Positions 14,922-22,549 of a stretch of DNA of 27,478 nt are shown one piece after another. The stretch's first letter is position 1. Each line of letters starts with the position of its first letter. The translations under genes were made by a program, and so were the position numbers. The notes under the pieces were generated by a model that did not search any database, was not told where the DNA came from, and saw only the letters and a program-made list of their open reading frames with translations. This DNA is from an uncultured Clostridia bacterium (lineage in GTDB: Bacteria; Bacillota; Clostridia; Christensenellales; Aristaeellaceae). The stretch covers positions 1 through 27,478 of the forward strand of contig CAKUKP010000037.1 in NCBI GenBank assembly GCA_934663625.1. The letters run 5' to 3'.

Positions 14922-15730
14922 AAACGAAACTGATTGCACTTACCCTGATCTGCGCGCTGCTGCTGGGCGGCGGTTGCCTGGCGGAGGAGGAACGCCCGCG
15001 TCTGGATACGGCGGACCGCATCGTATACCGGATCACGAACGGAAAATACCGCGTGATGGATCTGGACGGCAATTTCTATGGCGAGGATAGCGATACATTC
15101 CCCTCGGATCAAATCGGGGAAACCGCAATCTATATGGCGCACGGCCGCTACGGCTATGTGGCGAAGGACGGAACAGTATTGGTCGAGCCGAATTATCTGG
15201 ATCTGCCGACGTTTGAGGGCGGCTATGCCGAGGTGCGCTGGGAGGATATCGATGCGACGGAGCGAAACGAATACGCGGGCATTCCCGGATTTCCCACGTA
15301 TTACGGCGTGATCGACGCGTACGGCGATCTGGTTGTGCCGACGAAATACGATTTTGTGCGCATCAGCCGCGGCGGCGAATACGCCGTGGTCAGCGTGAGC
15401 GGAAATGATTTTTATCTGGAAGGCCTGTTTGATCTGAAGCAGAAAAAGCTGATGATCGAGCCGAAGTATTATTCCCTCCTTGATCCGCACGATGGAACGG
15501 CGATCGCCTGCGAATGCACGATAAACCGCAATCCGGGAAAAATAAGCAGCGATGAATACATCTACCAATATGGCATTATCAGCGTGCAGGATGAAGTGCT
15601 GATCCCGTTTGATTACGATCGAATCGATTATAACGAGGGCTTCAATGCCTATACCTGCTATGCCAATAATGAAATCGCGGCGATCTATGAAATCCATGAC
15701 GGCGCGCTGACCGAACGGGCGAAATCGTAA
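14918..15730 (+). CDS. secreted WG-like-repeat protein, copy 3 of 3
   Basis: A 270-residue third paralogue, starting inside the last codons of copy 2 (ATGA overlap) with GGAGG at 14904-14908. The signal peptide MKTKLIALTLICALLLGGGCLA is followed by EEERPRLDTAD, matching the other copies. A lipobox reading (GGGC) is possible but weak, since the other copies point to signal peptidase I cleavage two residues further on. The G-x5-G-x4-P-x-Y units are GYVAKDGTVLVEPNY, GVIDAYGDLVVPTKY, GLFDLKQKKLMIEPKY and GIISVQDEVLIPFDY. A C-terminal YEIHDG motif is shared with copies 1 and 2. It is the last gene before a terminator/promoter junction. All three are probably one transcriptional unit. Confidence 0.75.
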   Translation: MKTKLIALTLICALLLGGGCLAEEERPRLDTADRIVYRITNGKYRVMDLDGNFYGEDSDTFPSDQIGETAIYMAHGRYGYVAKDGTVLVEPNYLDLPTFEGGYAEVRWEDIDATERNEYAGIPGFPTYYGVIDAYGDLVVPTKYDFVRISRGGEYAVVSVSGNDFYLEGLFDLKQKKLMIEPKYYSLLDPHDGTAIACECTINRNPGKISSDEYIYQYGIISVQDEVLIPFDYDRIDYNEGFNAYTCYANNEIAAIYEIHDGALTERAKS

Positions 15731-15746
15731 ATATCGGCGTTTTTCA

Positions 15747-15782
15747 AAATGCGCATGCTTGACGCGTGCGCATTTGTTTTTT
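15747..15782 (+). terminator. intrinsic terminator of the WG-like operon, overlapping the next promoter
   Basis: A 12-bp stem (arms 15747-15758 and 15764-15775, core AAATGCGCA/TGCGCATTT) has a 5-base loop TTGAC, followed by G and six T (15777-15782). The loop plus the first base of the 3' arm is the TTGACG of the downstream promoter. Confidence 0.8.
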
Positions 15783-15787
15783 ATAAT
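15759..15787 (+). promoter_or_regulatory. promoter of the yigZ-rluA-HAD-trmL operon
   Basis: TTGACG at 15759-15764, a 17-base spacer and consensus TATAAT at 15782-15787. The -35 is the loop of the upstream terminator, and the terminator T-run fills the spacer. Confidence 0.8.
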
Positions 15788-15820
15788 GATAACTGGATTA
15801 TGATTACGAGGTGGCTGTGC

Positions 15821-16465
15821 ATGGCGCTTATATCCTATAAAACGCTGATCGAAAAGAACGAGGACAGCTTTATCATCAATAAATCGCGGTTCATCGGCCA
15901 CGGCTGTCCCTGCGAAACGGAGGAGGAGGCGCTCGCCTTTCTGGCTTCCGTGCGCGCGGATCACAAGGACGCCACGCACAATTGCTATGCCTATATCATC
16001 GGCGCGAACATGGGCGTGATGCGCTACAGCGATGATGGCGAACCCGGCGGCACGGCGGGAATGCCGATCATCGAAGTGATGAAGGCGCGCGGGGTTACGA
16101 ACTGCTGCGTGGTGGTCACACGCTATTTCGGCGGCGTGCTGTTGGGCGCGGGCGGGCTGGTGCGCGCCTATTCGCAGGGCGCAGCGGCGGCGATCAACGC
16201 CTGCGGCGTGGGCGTGATGCATCCCACGGCGCGGTATCTGATGGAAATTCCCTATCCGATGCTGAACCGGATGGATTATTTTCTGAAGGGCGAACCCGTG
16301 ATCGTGGAGGATAAGGCGTACACCGATGTGATCACCTATACATTGATTTTGAAATTTACAGATGAGGAAGGCTTCCTTGCGCGGCTTACGAATATGTCCG
16401 AGGGCAGGATCGAGCCCCTGCGCGCGGAGGAAATGATGCTGGCGTGGCCGGAGGCGGAAGCATGA
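15821..16465 (+). CDS. YigZ/IMPACT family protein
   Basis: A 214-residue member of the UPF0029/IMPACT family, conserved proteins thought to act in translation control or ribosome-associated functions; the bacterial role is not settled. The N-terminal domain carries the signature KSRFIGHGCPCETEEEAL, DATHNCYAYIIG, SDDGEPGGTAGMPI, VVVTRYFGGVLLGAGGLVRAY, which is diagnostic. The C-terminal part (about 140-214) is the DUF1949-type ferredoxin-like domain. ATG 15821 is chosen because GAGG (15808-15811) precedes it and because longer in-frame starts overlap the promoter. The stop overlaps the next start, making it the lead gene of a four-gene operon of mostly RNA-related enzymes. Confidence 0.9.
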   Translation: MALISYKTLIEKNEDSFIINKSRFIGHGCPCETEEEALAFLASVRADHKDATHNCYAYIIGANMGVMRYSDDGEPGGTAGMPIIEVMKARGVTNCCVVVTRYFGGVLLGAGGLVRAYSQGAAAAINACGVGVMHPTARYLMEIPYPMLNRMDYFLKGEPVIVEDKAYTDVITYTLILKFTDEEGFLARLTNMSEGRIEPLRAEEMMLAWPEAEA

Positions 16466-17325
16466 TTCGGCATATCGTACCGGCGGGCGTGCAGGAAAAT
16501 CTGGGGCGGTATCTGCGCCGCGCATGGCCGATGCTGCCGAAATTCATATACAACGATATTCTGAAAAAGCGCGATGTGCGCATCAACGGCGAAAAATCCG
16601 GCAGGGATGCGCCGGTGCGCGGCGGCGATGTGCTGGATATTTACGCAGGCGATCAATACCTGCGCCCCGAAGCGGAAGTGCTGTTCGACGATGGACGATT
16701 GATGGCGGCAATCAAGCCGCAGGGGCTGCCCTCGCTTCCGGATGCGGACGGCGTGGGCGCGGATACGATGGAAGCGCGATTGCAGCGCGTGCATCCGGAG
16801 GCGCGGCTGTGCCACCGGCTGGACGCGGGCACGGGCGGCGTGATGCTGGCGGCGATCACGGAAGATATATATCAGCGCGCGTTCATCGCGTTTAAGGAGC
16901 ACGCGATTCAGAAGCGCTATCGCGCCGCGCTGCTGGGCAGGCCGAAGCGCGATGAAATGGAGCTGTGCGCCTATTTATCCAAGGATGCGGGCGCGGCGCG
17001 GGTTCGAATCACCGATCACAAGGTCAATGGATCAAAGGAGATCATTACGCGCGTGAATGTATTGTCCTTCGATAACGGAATTTCGAATGTGGAGCTATCG
17101 CCCGTTACCGGACGCACGCATCAGCTGCGCGCGCATATGGCGCATATCGGATGCCCGATTCTGGGCGACGACAAATATGGAAATCGAGAAGCCAACAAGC
17201 GCATGGGCACGGTCAACCGGCTGTGCCTGTGGTGCGAACGAATGGAAATACCGGCGGGAAGCCCGCTTGCGGATTATACAGGGCGGACGTTTTACGCGCC
17301 CGCGCCGGATTGGAAGCTGAAATGA
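16462..17325 (+). CDS. RluA family pseudouridine synthase
   Basis: A 287-residue enzyme converting uridine to pseudouridine in rRNA or tRNA. It has an N-terminal S4-like domain (about 14-60, LRRAWPMLPKFIYNDILKKR...INGEK) and then the RluA catalytic core. Motif II is CHRLDAGTGGVML with the catalytic Asp at residue 121; the usual Ser in HRLDxxTSG is Gly here. The late motif is SPVTGRTHQLRAHMAHIGCPILGDDKYG, typical of the family. GGAGG is 7 bases upstream of ATG 16462, which overlaps the yigZ stop (ATGA). The specific RNA site (RluC-, RluD- or TruC-like) cannot be decided by eye. Confidence 0.9.
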   Translation: MIRHIVPAGVQENLGRYLRRAWPMLPKFIYNDILKKRDVRINGEKSGRDAPVRGGDVLDIYAGDQYLRPEAEVLFDDGRLMAAIKPQGLPSLPDADGVGADTMEARLQRVHPEARLCHRLDAGTGGVMLAAITEDIYQRAFIAFKEHAIQKRYRAALLGRPKRDEMELCAYLSKDAGAARVRITDHKVNGSKEIITRVNVLSFDNGISNVELSPVTGRTHQLRAHMAHIGCPILGDDKYGNREANKRMGTVNRLCLWCERMEIPAGSPLADYTGRTFYAPAPDWKLK

Positions 17326-18188
17326 GTGCAACGGAGAATAGGAAAATCAAAGATATTAGGATGCTCGCGCTGGATATCGATGGCACGCTGATGAACGCGG
17401 AAAAGCAGTTTCCCGAAATCAACTGCCGCGCATTGCAGGAATGCGCCGCGCGGGGAATTTATGTGGCGCTGGTCAGCGGGCGCAGCTTTGAACTGATGCG
17501 CGGCTTTGCACACGATCTGGGCGTGGATGCGATTCTGGCGGCATGCAACGGAACGCGGATCGAAGCGGGTTCGAACGGCCCTTTGCTGTTTGAACGCACG
17601 TTCACGCGCGCGCAGGCGGAGCGCATTCTGCGCACGCTGGAGGAAAGCGATATGTATTTTACCGCGTATTCGCGCGGCAAATGCTATATGGGCAATCCGC
17701 ACATCCGGCCTTCGCTGGGTCCCAGATACGCGCACCACATTCCGGGGATTACGGGCGATGCGGATTATCCCTATGAAACCGTGTGCGACCGCGAACGGTT
17801 GTGGACGGAATCGGTGGACGGCTTTTACAAATTCGTGGTGATGGGCGCGCCGTATGATGCGGGCTTTCAGAAGATTCGCGACCGGCTCGCCGATATGCAT
17901 TTATCCAATTCCAGCGCGTCGCGCCGGAACTGCGAATTCATGCCTGCCGGCATCGATAAGGGCAGCGCCGTGCGCTTCCTGTGTGAAAAATATGCGGTAG
18001 CGCTCGAACAGGTGATGGCGTTCGGCGATCAGACGAACGATCTGCCGATGCTGAACGCCGCCGGCTGGCCGGTGGCGATGGGCAACGCCGAACCCATCGT
18101 GAAGGAATCGGCGCGCATCATCGCGCCGGATCACAATCTGGGCGGCGTGGGACTGGTATTGAACCAATACGTGCTGGGAGATGAATGA
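17322..18188 (+). CDS. Cof-type HAD-superfamily hydrolase (second copy)
   Basis: A 288-residue phosphatase of the Cof class. Motif I LALDIDGTLMN has nucleophile Asp18 and Asp20. Motif II is the serine of ALVSGRSFE, the lysine is in GIDKGSAVRFLCEKY, and motif IV is FGDQTNDLPMLNAAG followed by VAMGNAEPIVKESA, the standard C-terminal Cof signature. The start at ATG 17322 overlaps the RluA-family stop (ATGA); its ribosome site (GGAAG) is weak, consistent with translational coupling, and ATG 17361 is an alternative that still retains motif I. The substrate is unknown. It is clearly a different subtype from the paralogue at 211-987. Confidence 0.85.
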   Translation: MSATENRKIKDIRMLALDIDGTLMNAEKQFPEINCRALQECAARGIYVALVSGRSFELMRGFAHDLGVDAILAACNGTRIEAGSNGPLLFERTFTRAQAERILRTLEESDMYFTAYSRGKCYMGNPHIRPSLGPRYAHHIPGITGDADYPYETVCDRERLWTESVDGFYKFVVMGAPYDAGFQKIRDRLADMHLSNSSASRRNCEFMPAGIDKGSAVRFLCEKYAVALEQVMAFGDQTNDLPMLNAAGWPVAMGNAEPIVKESARIIAPDHNLGGVGLVLNQYVLGDE

Positions 18189-18709
18189 AAATGCTGCACA
18201 TCGTGCTTGTGAACCCCGAAATTCCGCAGAATACGGGCAATATCGCCCGCACCTGCGCCGCGACCGGCGCAAAGCTGCATCTGATTCGCCCGCTGGGCTT
18301 TGAATTATCCGATAAATATTTAAAGCGCGCGGGGCTGGATTACTGGCACATGATGACGCTGGAAATCCACGATAGCTGGCAGGATTTTTTAAACGCCTAC
18401 CCGAACGCGAATCTGTATTATGCCACGACGAAAGCGCCGCACGACCATTGCGGCGTGCGGTATGCGGATGAGGATTTTCTGGTGTTCGGCCGTGAAACGA
18501 AGGGATTGGATGAAGATCTGCTCGCGCACAATTACGATCGCTGTATCCGCATCCCCATGCGGGCGGAGGCGCGCAGCCTGAATCTTTCCAATTCCGTGGC
18601 GATCGTCTTATACGAAGCCCTGCGCCAGCTTTCCTTCCCCGGCTTATCCGATCACGGGCATCTGCATCATACGCAGCCGGAGGGCACGGAATGGGTAGAC
18701 TATGTATAA
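18185..18709 (+). CDS. trmL: tRNA (cytidine(34)-2'-O)-methyltransferase TrmL
   Basis: A 174-residue SPOUT methyltransferase that 2'-O-methylates the wobble base of leucine tRNAs using S-adenosylmethionine. Family signatures are intact: VLVNPEIPQNTGNIARTCAA near the N-terminus, LHLIRPLGFELSDK..KRAGLDYW, and in the trefoil knot VFGRETKGLDEDLL...CIRIPM and ARSLNLSNSVAIVLYEALRQ. It most resembles the Firmicute CspR/TrmL proteins. The frame can start at ATG 18185 (overlapping the previous stop) or ATG 18191, which is 10 bases from GGGAG; the two differ by two residues. The stop lies only 7 bases from the end of the convergent minus-strand gene, with no terminator between them. Confidence 0.92.
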   Translation: MKMLHIVLVNPEIPQNTGNIARTCAATGAKLHLIRPLGFELSDKYLKRAGLDYWHMMTLEIHDSWQDFLNAYPNANLYYATTKAPHDHCGVRYADEDFLVFGRETKGLDEDLLAHNYDRCIRIPMRAEARSLNLSNSVAIVLYEALRQLSFPGLSDHGHLHHTQPEGTEWVDYV

Positions 18710-18716
18710 TCAGCCT

Positions 18717-19466
18717 TTATTTCGAATCAGCCTGCTCCGCCGCAGGCAGATTGGATGATGTTCGGATCGAATCCATCAGCACGGTGACTTCGGCGCTGGT
18801 CAGCTCGCGCCACTGGCCGGGCTGCAGATCGCCGATGCGGATATTGTTGATGCGGATTCGGCGCAGCTTCGTTACCGTGTAGCCCAGCGCTTCGCACATG
18901 CGGCGAATCTGGCGGTTCAGCCCCTGCACCAGAATCAGGTTGAACGATCGATTGCCGGTGCGGCGCAGGCGGCAGGGCAGCGTGACCGTATCCAGAATCG
19001 GCACGCCGCACATCATATGATCCATGAATTCGCGGGTCAGCGGATGATCCACTTCGACCTCGTATTCCTTTTCATGGCCGCCCGCCGCGCGCAGCAGGCG
19101 GTTTACGATTTCGCCGTCGCTGGTCAGCAGCAGCAGACCTTCGCTGTCCTTATCCAGCCGCCCCACCGGAAAGATGCGAATCGGATAGGCGATGTAATCG
19201 ACCACGTTCATCGGTTCGCGCGGATCGGCGGTGCATACGATGCCGCGCGGCTTATTTAAAATGATGTACACGCGTTCGCCCCGTCCGGAGAGCGGATGAC
19301 CGTCTACGATTACGGTCATGCCGTCCAGCACGCGGTCACCCAGCAATCCCGTGTGCCCGTCCACCTGCACGCGGCCTTCCTCGATCAATCGATCCGCTTC
19401 GCGGCGGGAACAATAGCCGCTGTCGGCGATGAATTTGTTCAGGCGCTTGCCCATATTTTCCTGCAT
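18717..19466 (-). CDS. rluF: pseudouridine synthase, RsuA/RluF type
   Basis: A 249-residue enzyme of the RsuA/RluB/RluE/RluF group, isomerising a uridine in 23S rRNA. The N-terminal S4 domain has RLNKFIADSGYCSRREADRL; the catalytic motif is FPVGRLDKDSEGLLLLTSDG. The late motif QGLNRQIRRMCEALGY fits the RluF subgroup, but site specificity is inference. Three close starts are possible on the minus strand (19475, 19466, 19454). I chose 19466 because it has GGGGG about 9 bases upstream; 19475 is adjacent to that element. Longer frames would run through the promoter at 19515-19543. It is transcribed divergently from the RlmI-like gene. Confidence 0.85.
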   Translation of the reverse strand: MQENMGKRLNKFIADSGYCSRREADRLIEEGRVQVDGHTGLLGDRVLDGMTVIVDGHPLSGRGERVYIILNKPRGIVCTADPREPMNVVDYIAYPIRIFPVGRLDKDSEGLLLLTSDGEIVNRLLRAAGGHEKEYEVEVDHPLTREFMDHMMCGVPILDTVTLPCRLRRTGNRSFNLILVQGLNRQIRRMCEALGYTVTKLRRIRINNIRIGDLQPGQWRELTSAEVTVLMDSIRTSSNLPAAEQADSK

Positions 19467-19514
19467 GGAGCCCATCCCCCTGAAATATGTCGATTCGAAA
19501 GGTTCAATAATAAT

Positions 19515-19543
19515 ATTGTACCACAAAGGCGTTTGATGGACAA
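19515..19543 (-). promoter_or_regulatory. promoter of the RluF-type gene (minus strand)
   Basis: Reading the minus strand: TTGTCC (19543-19538), a 17-base spacer and TACAAT (19520-19515), with TG one base before the -10 (extended -10). Confidence 0.65.
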
Positions 19544-19563
19544 GTTTACATTCGTGGTATAAA
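19533..19563 (+). promoter_or_regulatory. possible promoter of the RlmI-like gene
   Basis: An extended -10 TG-G-TATAAA (TATAAA at 19558-19563) has a weak TTGATG at 19533-19538, spacing 19 bases. Its -35 overlaps that of the opposing minus-strand promoter. Confidence 0.4.
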
Positions 19564-19594
19564 CTTAAAATCATTACAGATTTGGAGGCAGAGC

Positions 19595-20764
19595 ATGGCA
19601 ACGGTACAGCTTCGCAAAACCCGTGAAACCCGCGTTCGCGGCGGTCATCCGTGGATTTATTCTTCCGAAATTGAAAATGTCGATGGCGCGTTTGAAAACG
19701 GCGATATCGTGGATGTACAGGATTTCCGCGGAAAATTTATCGGCCGCGGCTTTTACAATCCCACTTCGCAGATTTCCCTGCGCATATTGACCCGCAATGA
19801 TGAACCGTGCGACCGCGCGTTTTTCGCAAAGCGCATTCGCGATGCGTGGGAATACCGCAAGCTGATGTGCGATCCGGACAGCTGCCGCCTGATCTATTCC
19901 GAAGGCGATTTTCTGCCCGGCCTTGTGGTGGATAAATACAATGATGTGCTGGTGCTGCAATCGCTCTCGCTGGGCATCGAACGGATCAAGGATATGATCG
20001 CCGATCTGCTGATGGAAATCGTGCAGCCGCGCGGCATCTGGGAGCGCAGCGATGTGCCGGTGCGCCGTCTGGAGGGCATGGAACAGACCACGGGCCTGCT
20101 TCGCGGCGAAGTGCCCGATCTGGTGGAAATGAAGGAAAACGGCATCATTTTCTGCGTGGATGTGAAGAACGGACAGAAAACCGGCTTCTTCCTGGATCAG
20201 AAGCAGAATCGCGCCGCGATGAAGCCCTTCTGCGAGGATGCGAAGGTGCTGGATTGCTTCTGCCACAATGGATCATTTTCGCTGCATGCGGCGAAATTCG
20301 GTGCAAAGAGCGTGCTCGGCGTGGATATTTCCGAAGAAGCGCTGGAGGTCGCCCGCGAAAATGCGCGCCGCAACGGGCTGACCAACGTAACCTTCGAAGC
20401 GCACAACTGCTTCGATCTGCTGCATGAATTGACGGACAAAAATGAAAAGTTCGATGTAGTGATTCTGGATCCTCCTGCCTTTACCAAAAACAAGGCGGCG
20501 CTGCAAAGTGCGATCCGCGGTTACAAGGAAATCAACCTGCGCGGCCTGAAGCTGGTGCGCGACGGCGGTTTTCTGGTAACCTGTTCGTGCAGCCAGCACG
20601 TCGTGACCGAAATGTTTCAGGATATCATCAATCAGGCGGCGCGCGATGCGAAAAAGCGCATTCGTCTGGTGGAATACCGCACACAGGGCTATGATCATCC
20701 GATCCTGCCGCAGAGCATTGAAACCAAGTATTTAAAGTGCATGATCCTTCAGGTGATGGAGTAA
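19595..20764 (+). CDS. class I SAM-dependent rRNA methyltransferase (RlmI-like)
   Basis: A 389-residue 5-methylcytosine methyltransferase of the RlmI family, which methylates 23S rRNA. The N-terminal PUA domain begins RKTRETRVRGGHPWIYSSEI (about 1-75); a beta-rich linker contains the V-P-V-R-R-L-E-G segment. The Rossmann methyltransferase core has the SAM loop VLDCFCHNGSFSLHAAKFGA, the acidic ribose-binding VDIS, motif IV LDPPAFTK, and the presumed catalytic cysteine in LVTCSCSQHV. GGAGG is 8 bases before ATG 19595. The RlmI signature QMxxGFFLDQRxNR appears here as KTGFFLDQKQNRAAM. It could be assigned to the broader RlmI/RlmK group; the target base is inferred. Confidence 0.88.
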   Translation: MATVQLRKTRETRVRGGHPWIYSSEIENVDGAFENGDIVDVQDFRGKFIGRGFYNPTSQISLRILTRNDEPCDRAFFAKRIRDAWEYRKLMCDPDSCRLIYSEGDFLPGLVVDKYNDVLVLQSLSLGIERIKDMIADLLMEIVQPRGIWERSDVPVRRLEGMEQTTGLLRGEVPDLVEMKENGIIFCVDVKNGQKTGFFLDQKQNRAAMKPFCEDAKVLDCFCHNGSFSLHAAKFGAKSVLGVDISEEALEVARENARRNGLTNVTFEAHNCFDLLHELTDKNEKFDVVILDPPAFTKNKAALQSAIRGYKEINLRGLKLVRDGGFLVTCSCSQHVVTEMFQDIINQAARDAKKRIRLVEYRTQGYDHPILPQSIETKYLKCMILQVME

Positions 20765-20806
20765 CGCACGGAACAATATACGATCGAGAAAAGAAAGGAA
20801 TCCGCC

Positions 20807-22549
20807 ATGAAAAAGCTGCTGATCGGCAATGCCGCCGTCGCGCGGGGCGCGTATGAGGCGGGCGTTCGGCTCGTTTCCTCCTATCCCGGAACGCCCAGCA
20901 CGGAAATTACGGAAAGCATGGTTGCCTATCCGGATGTATATGTGGAATGGGCGCCCAATGAAAAGGTGGCGGCGGAAACGGCGTTCGGCGCGTCCATCGT
21001 CGGCGCGCGCGCCATGACCTGCTGCAAGCATGTCGGTCTGAACGTGATGGCGGATCTGGTGTTTACTGCCAGCTACATCGGCGCGAAGGGCGGCATGGTG
21101 ATCTGCGTGGCGGATGATCCCGGAATGCATTCTTCCCAGAATGAACAGGATTCCCGCCATTACGCCCGCGCCGCCAAGCTGGCGATGGTCGAACCATCGG
21201 ATTCGGAGGAATGCCTCGCCTATACCCGCGCGGCGTTCGATCTTTCTGAAAAATTCGATGTGCCGATGATCGTGCGCCTGTCCACGCGCGTATCGCATTC
21301 GCAGAGCCTTGTAGAATTGCACGATCGCGCGGATCGGGAACTGATTCCCTATGAGAAAAATGTCGCGCGCAATGTGATGATGCCCGCCTGCGCCGTTCCG
21401 CGGCATGTATTCGTGGAGGAGCGCGCCGAAAAGCTGCGCGCCTTCGCCGAAGAAACCGACCTTAACCGCATCATCGATCACGGTGCGAAGATCGGCGTGA
21501 TCACATCCGGCGCGGCGTATCAGTATGCGCGGGAAGCGCTGGGCGATCGGGTAAATTATCTGAAGCTGGGACTGGTGTATCCGCTGCCCGTTCAGAAGAT
21601 CATCGATTTCGCGGCGGGGTGCGAAAGGGTATACGTCATTGAAGAACTGGATCCCTTCATCGAAGATCATTGCCGGAAGATCGGCGTGAACGTCATCGGC
21701 AAGGAAGTCTTTACGATGCTGGGCGAATACACCGCCGCCATGATCGCGAAGGCGGTGCTGGGCGCGGATCCCGCGCCGTTCGCCGCGCCGGCGGAAGCGC
21801 TGCCCGGCCGCCCGCCGGTCATGTGCCCGGGCTGCCCGCATCGCGGCACATTTTATGTATTGAAAAAGCTGGGGCTTACCGTTTCCGGCGATATCGGCTG
21901 CTATACGCTGGGCGCTGCCGCGCCGCTTTCCTGTATGGACAGCATGATCTGCATGGGCGCGGCGGTCAGCGCGGCGCACGGCATGGCAAAGGTGCGCGGG
22001 GAAGAGTTCCAGAAGCATCTGGTTTCCGTCATCGGCGATTCCACGTTCATTCATTCCGGCATTACCGGCCTGATCAACACGGTGTACAACAAGGGCTCGA
22101 ATACCATCATCATTCTGGATAATTCGATCACCGGCATGACCGGTCATCAGGATAATCCGGCAACGGGCAAAACCATTCGCGGCGAAGTGACCAAACAGGT
22201 GGATCTGGCGCTGCTGGCCAAGGCGGTCGGCGTGGAGCACGTCGCGATTGCGGATCCGTTCGATGTGGATACGTTTGAAGCGGTTGTGAAAAAAGCCGTC
22301 GCGAGCGACGATGTATGGGTGATCATCGCCCAGCGCCCGTGCGCGCTGCTAAAATATGTAAAGTACGGCGGAAAATGCGCGGTTTCGGATCGCTGCAAAA
22401 AATGCAAGCGCTGCATGAAGCTGGGCTGCCCCGCGATTTCGTGGAAGGACGGCGCGGCGCGCATCGATCCCGATCAGTGCAACGGCTGCGAGCTGTGCAT
22501 GAACGTATGTCCCTTCGGCGCGATTGAAAAGGAGGCGAGCGCGAAATGA
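20807..22549 (+). CDS. iorA: indolepyruvate ferredoxin oxidoreductase subunit alpha
   Basis: Large subunit of the oxygen-sensitive enzyme that oxidatively decarboxylates arylpyruvates (from Trp, Tyr, Phe) to aryl-acetyl-CoA, reducing ferredoxin. 580 residues. N-terminal pyrimidine-binding domain: NAAVARGAYEAGVRLVSSYPGTPSTEI and EWAPNEKVAAETAFGAS. Central transketolase-C-like domain follows, then the TPP domain with CPGCPHRGTFYVLKKLG, GDIGCYTLG and GDSTFIHSGITGL..NTVYN. The C-terminal ferredoxin-like domain has two cysteine clusters, CKKCKRCMKLGCP and CNGCELCMNVCP, for [4Fe-4S] centres. The ATG is preceded by AAAGGAA. The stop overlaps the iorB start (ATGA). It may be cotranscribed with the RlmI-like gene 42 bases upstream, as no separate promoter was found. 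Confidence 0.93.
   Translation: MKKLLIGNAAVARGAYEAGVRLVSSYPGTPSTEITESMVAYPDVYVEWAPNEKVAAETAFGASIVGARAMTCCKHVGLNVMADLVFTASYIGAKGGMVICVADDPGMHSSQNEQDSRHYARAAKLAMVEPSDSEECLAYTRAAFDLSEKFDVPMIVRLSTRVSHSQSLVELHDRADRELIPYEKNVARNVMMPACAVPRHVFVEERAEKLRAFAEETDLNRIIDHGAKIGVITSGAAYQYAREALGDRVNYLKLGLVYPLPVQKIIDFAAGCERVYVIEELDPFIEDHCRKIGVNVIGKEVFTMLGEYTAAMIAKAVLGADPAPFAAPAEALPGRPPVMCPGCPHRGTFYVLKKLGLTVSGDIGCYTLGAAAPLSCMDSMICMGAAVSAAHGMAKVRGEEFQKHLVSVIGDSTFIHSGITGLINTVYNKGSNTIIILDNSITGMTGHQDNPATGKTIRGEVTKQVDLALLAKAVGVEHVAIADPFDVDTFEAVVKKAVASDDVWVIIAQRPCALLKYVKYGGKCAVSDRCKKCKRCMKLGCPAISWKDGAARIDPDQCNGCELCMNVCPFGAIEKEASAK

Noticed and set aside
14831..16525. A 564-codon open frame on the minus strand
   Set aside because: It runs antisense to the WG-like genes, yigZ and part of the RluA-type gene, all with clear family signatures or paralogue support. 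GC-rich codon bias commonly opens such shadow frames; the composition is His/Arg/Ala-rich and resembles no family.
16998..17016. GGTTCGAATC, resembling a tRNA T-loop
   Set aside because: It lies inside the RluA-type coding sequence, the flanking stem does not pair, and no acceptor, D or anticodon arm can be found around it.
20732..22240. A 502-codon open frame on the minus strand
   Set aside because: It is antisense to iorA, whose TPP and ferredoxin motifs are unmistakable.
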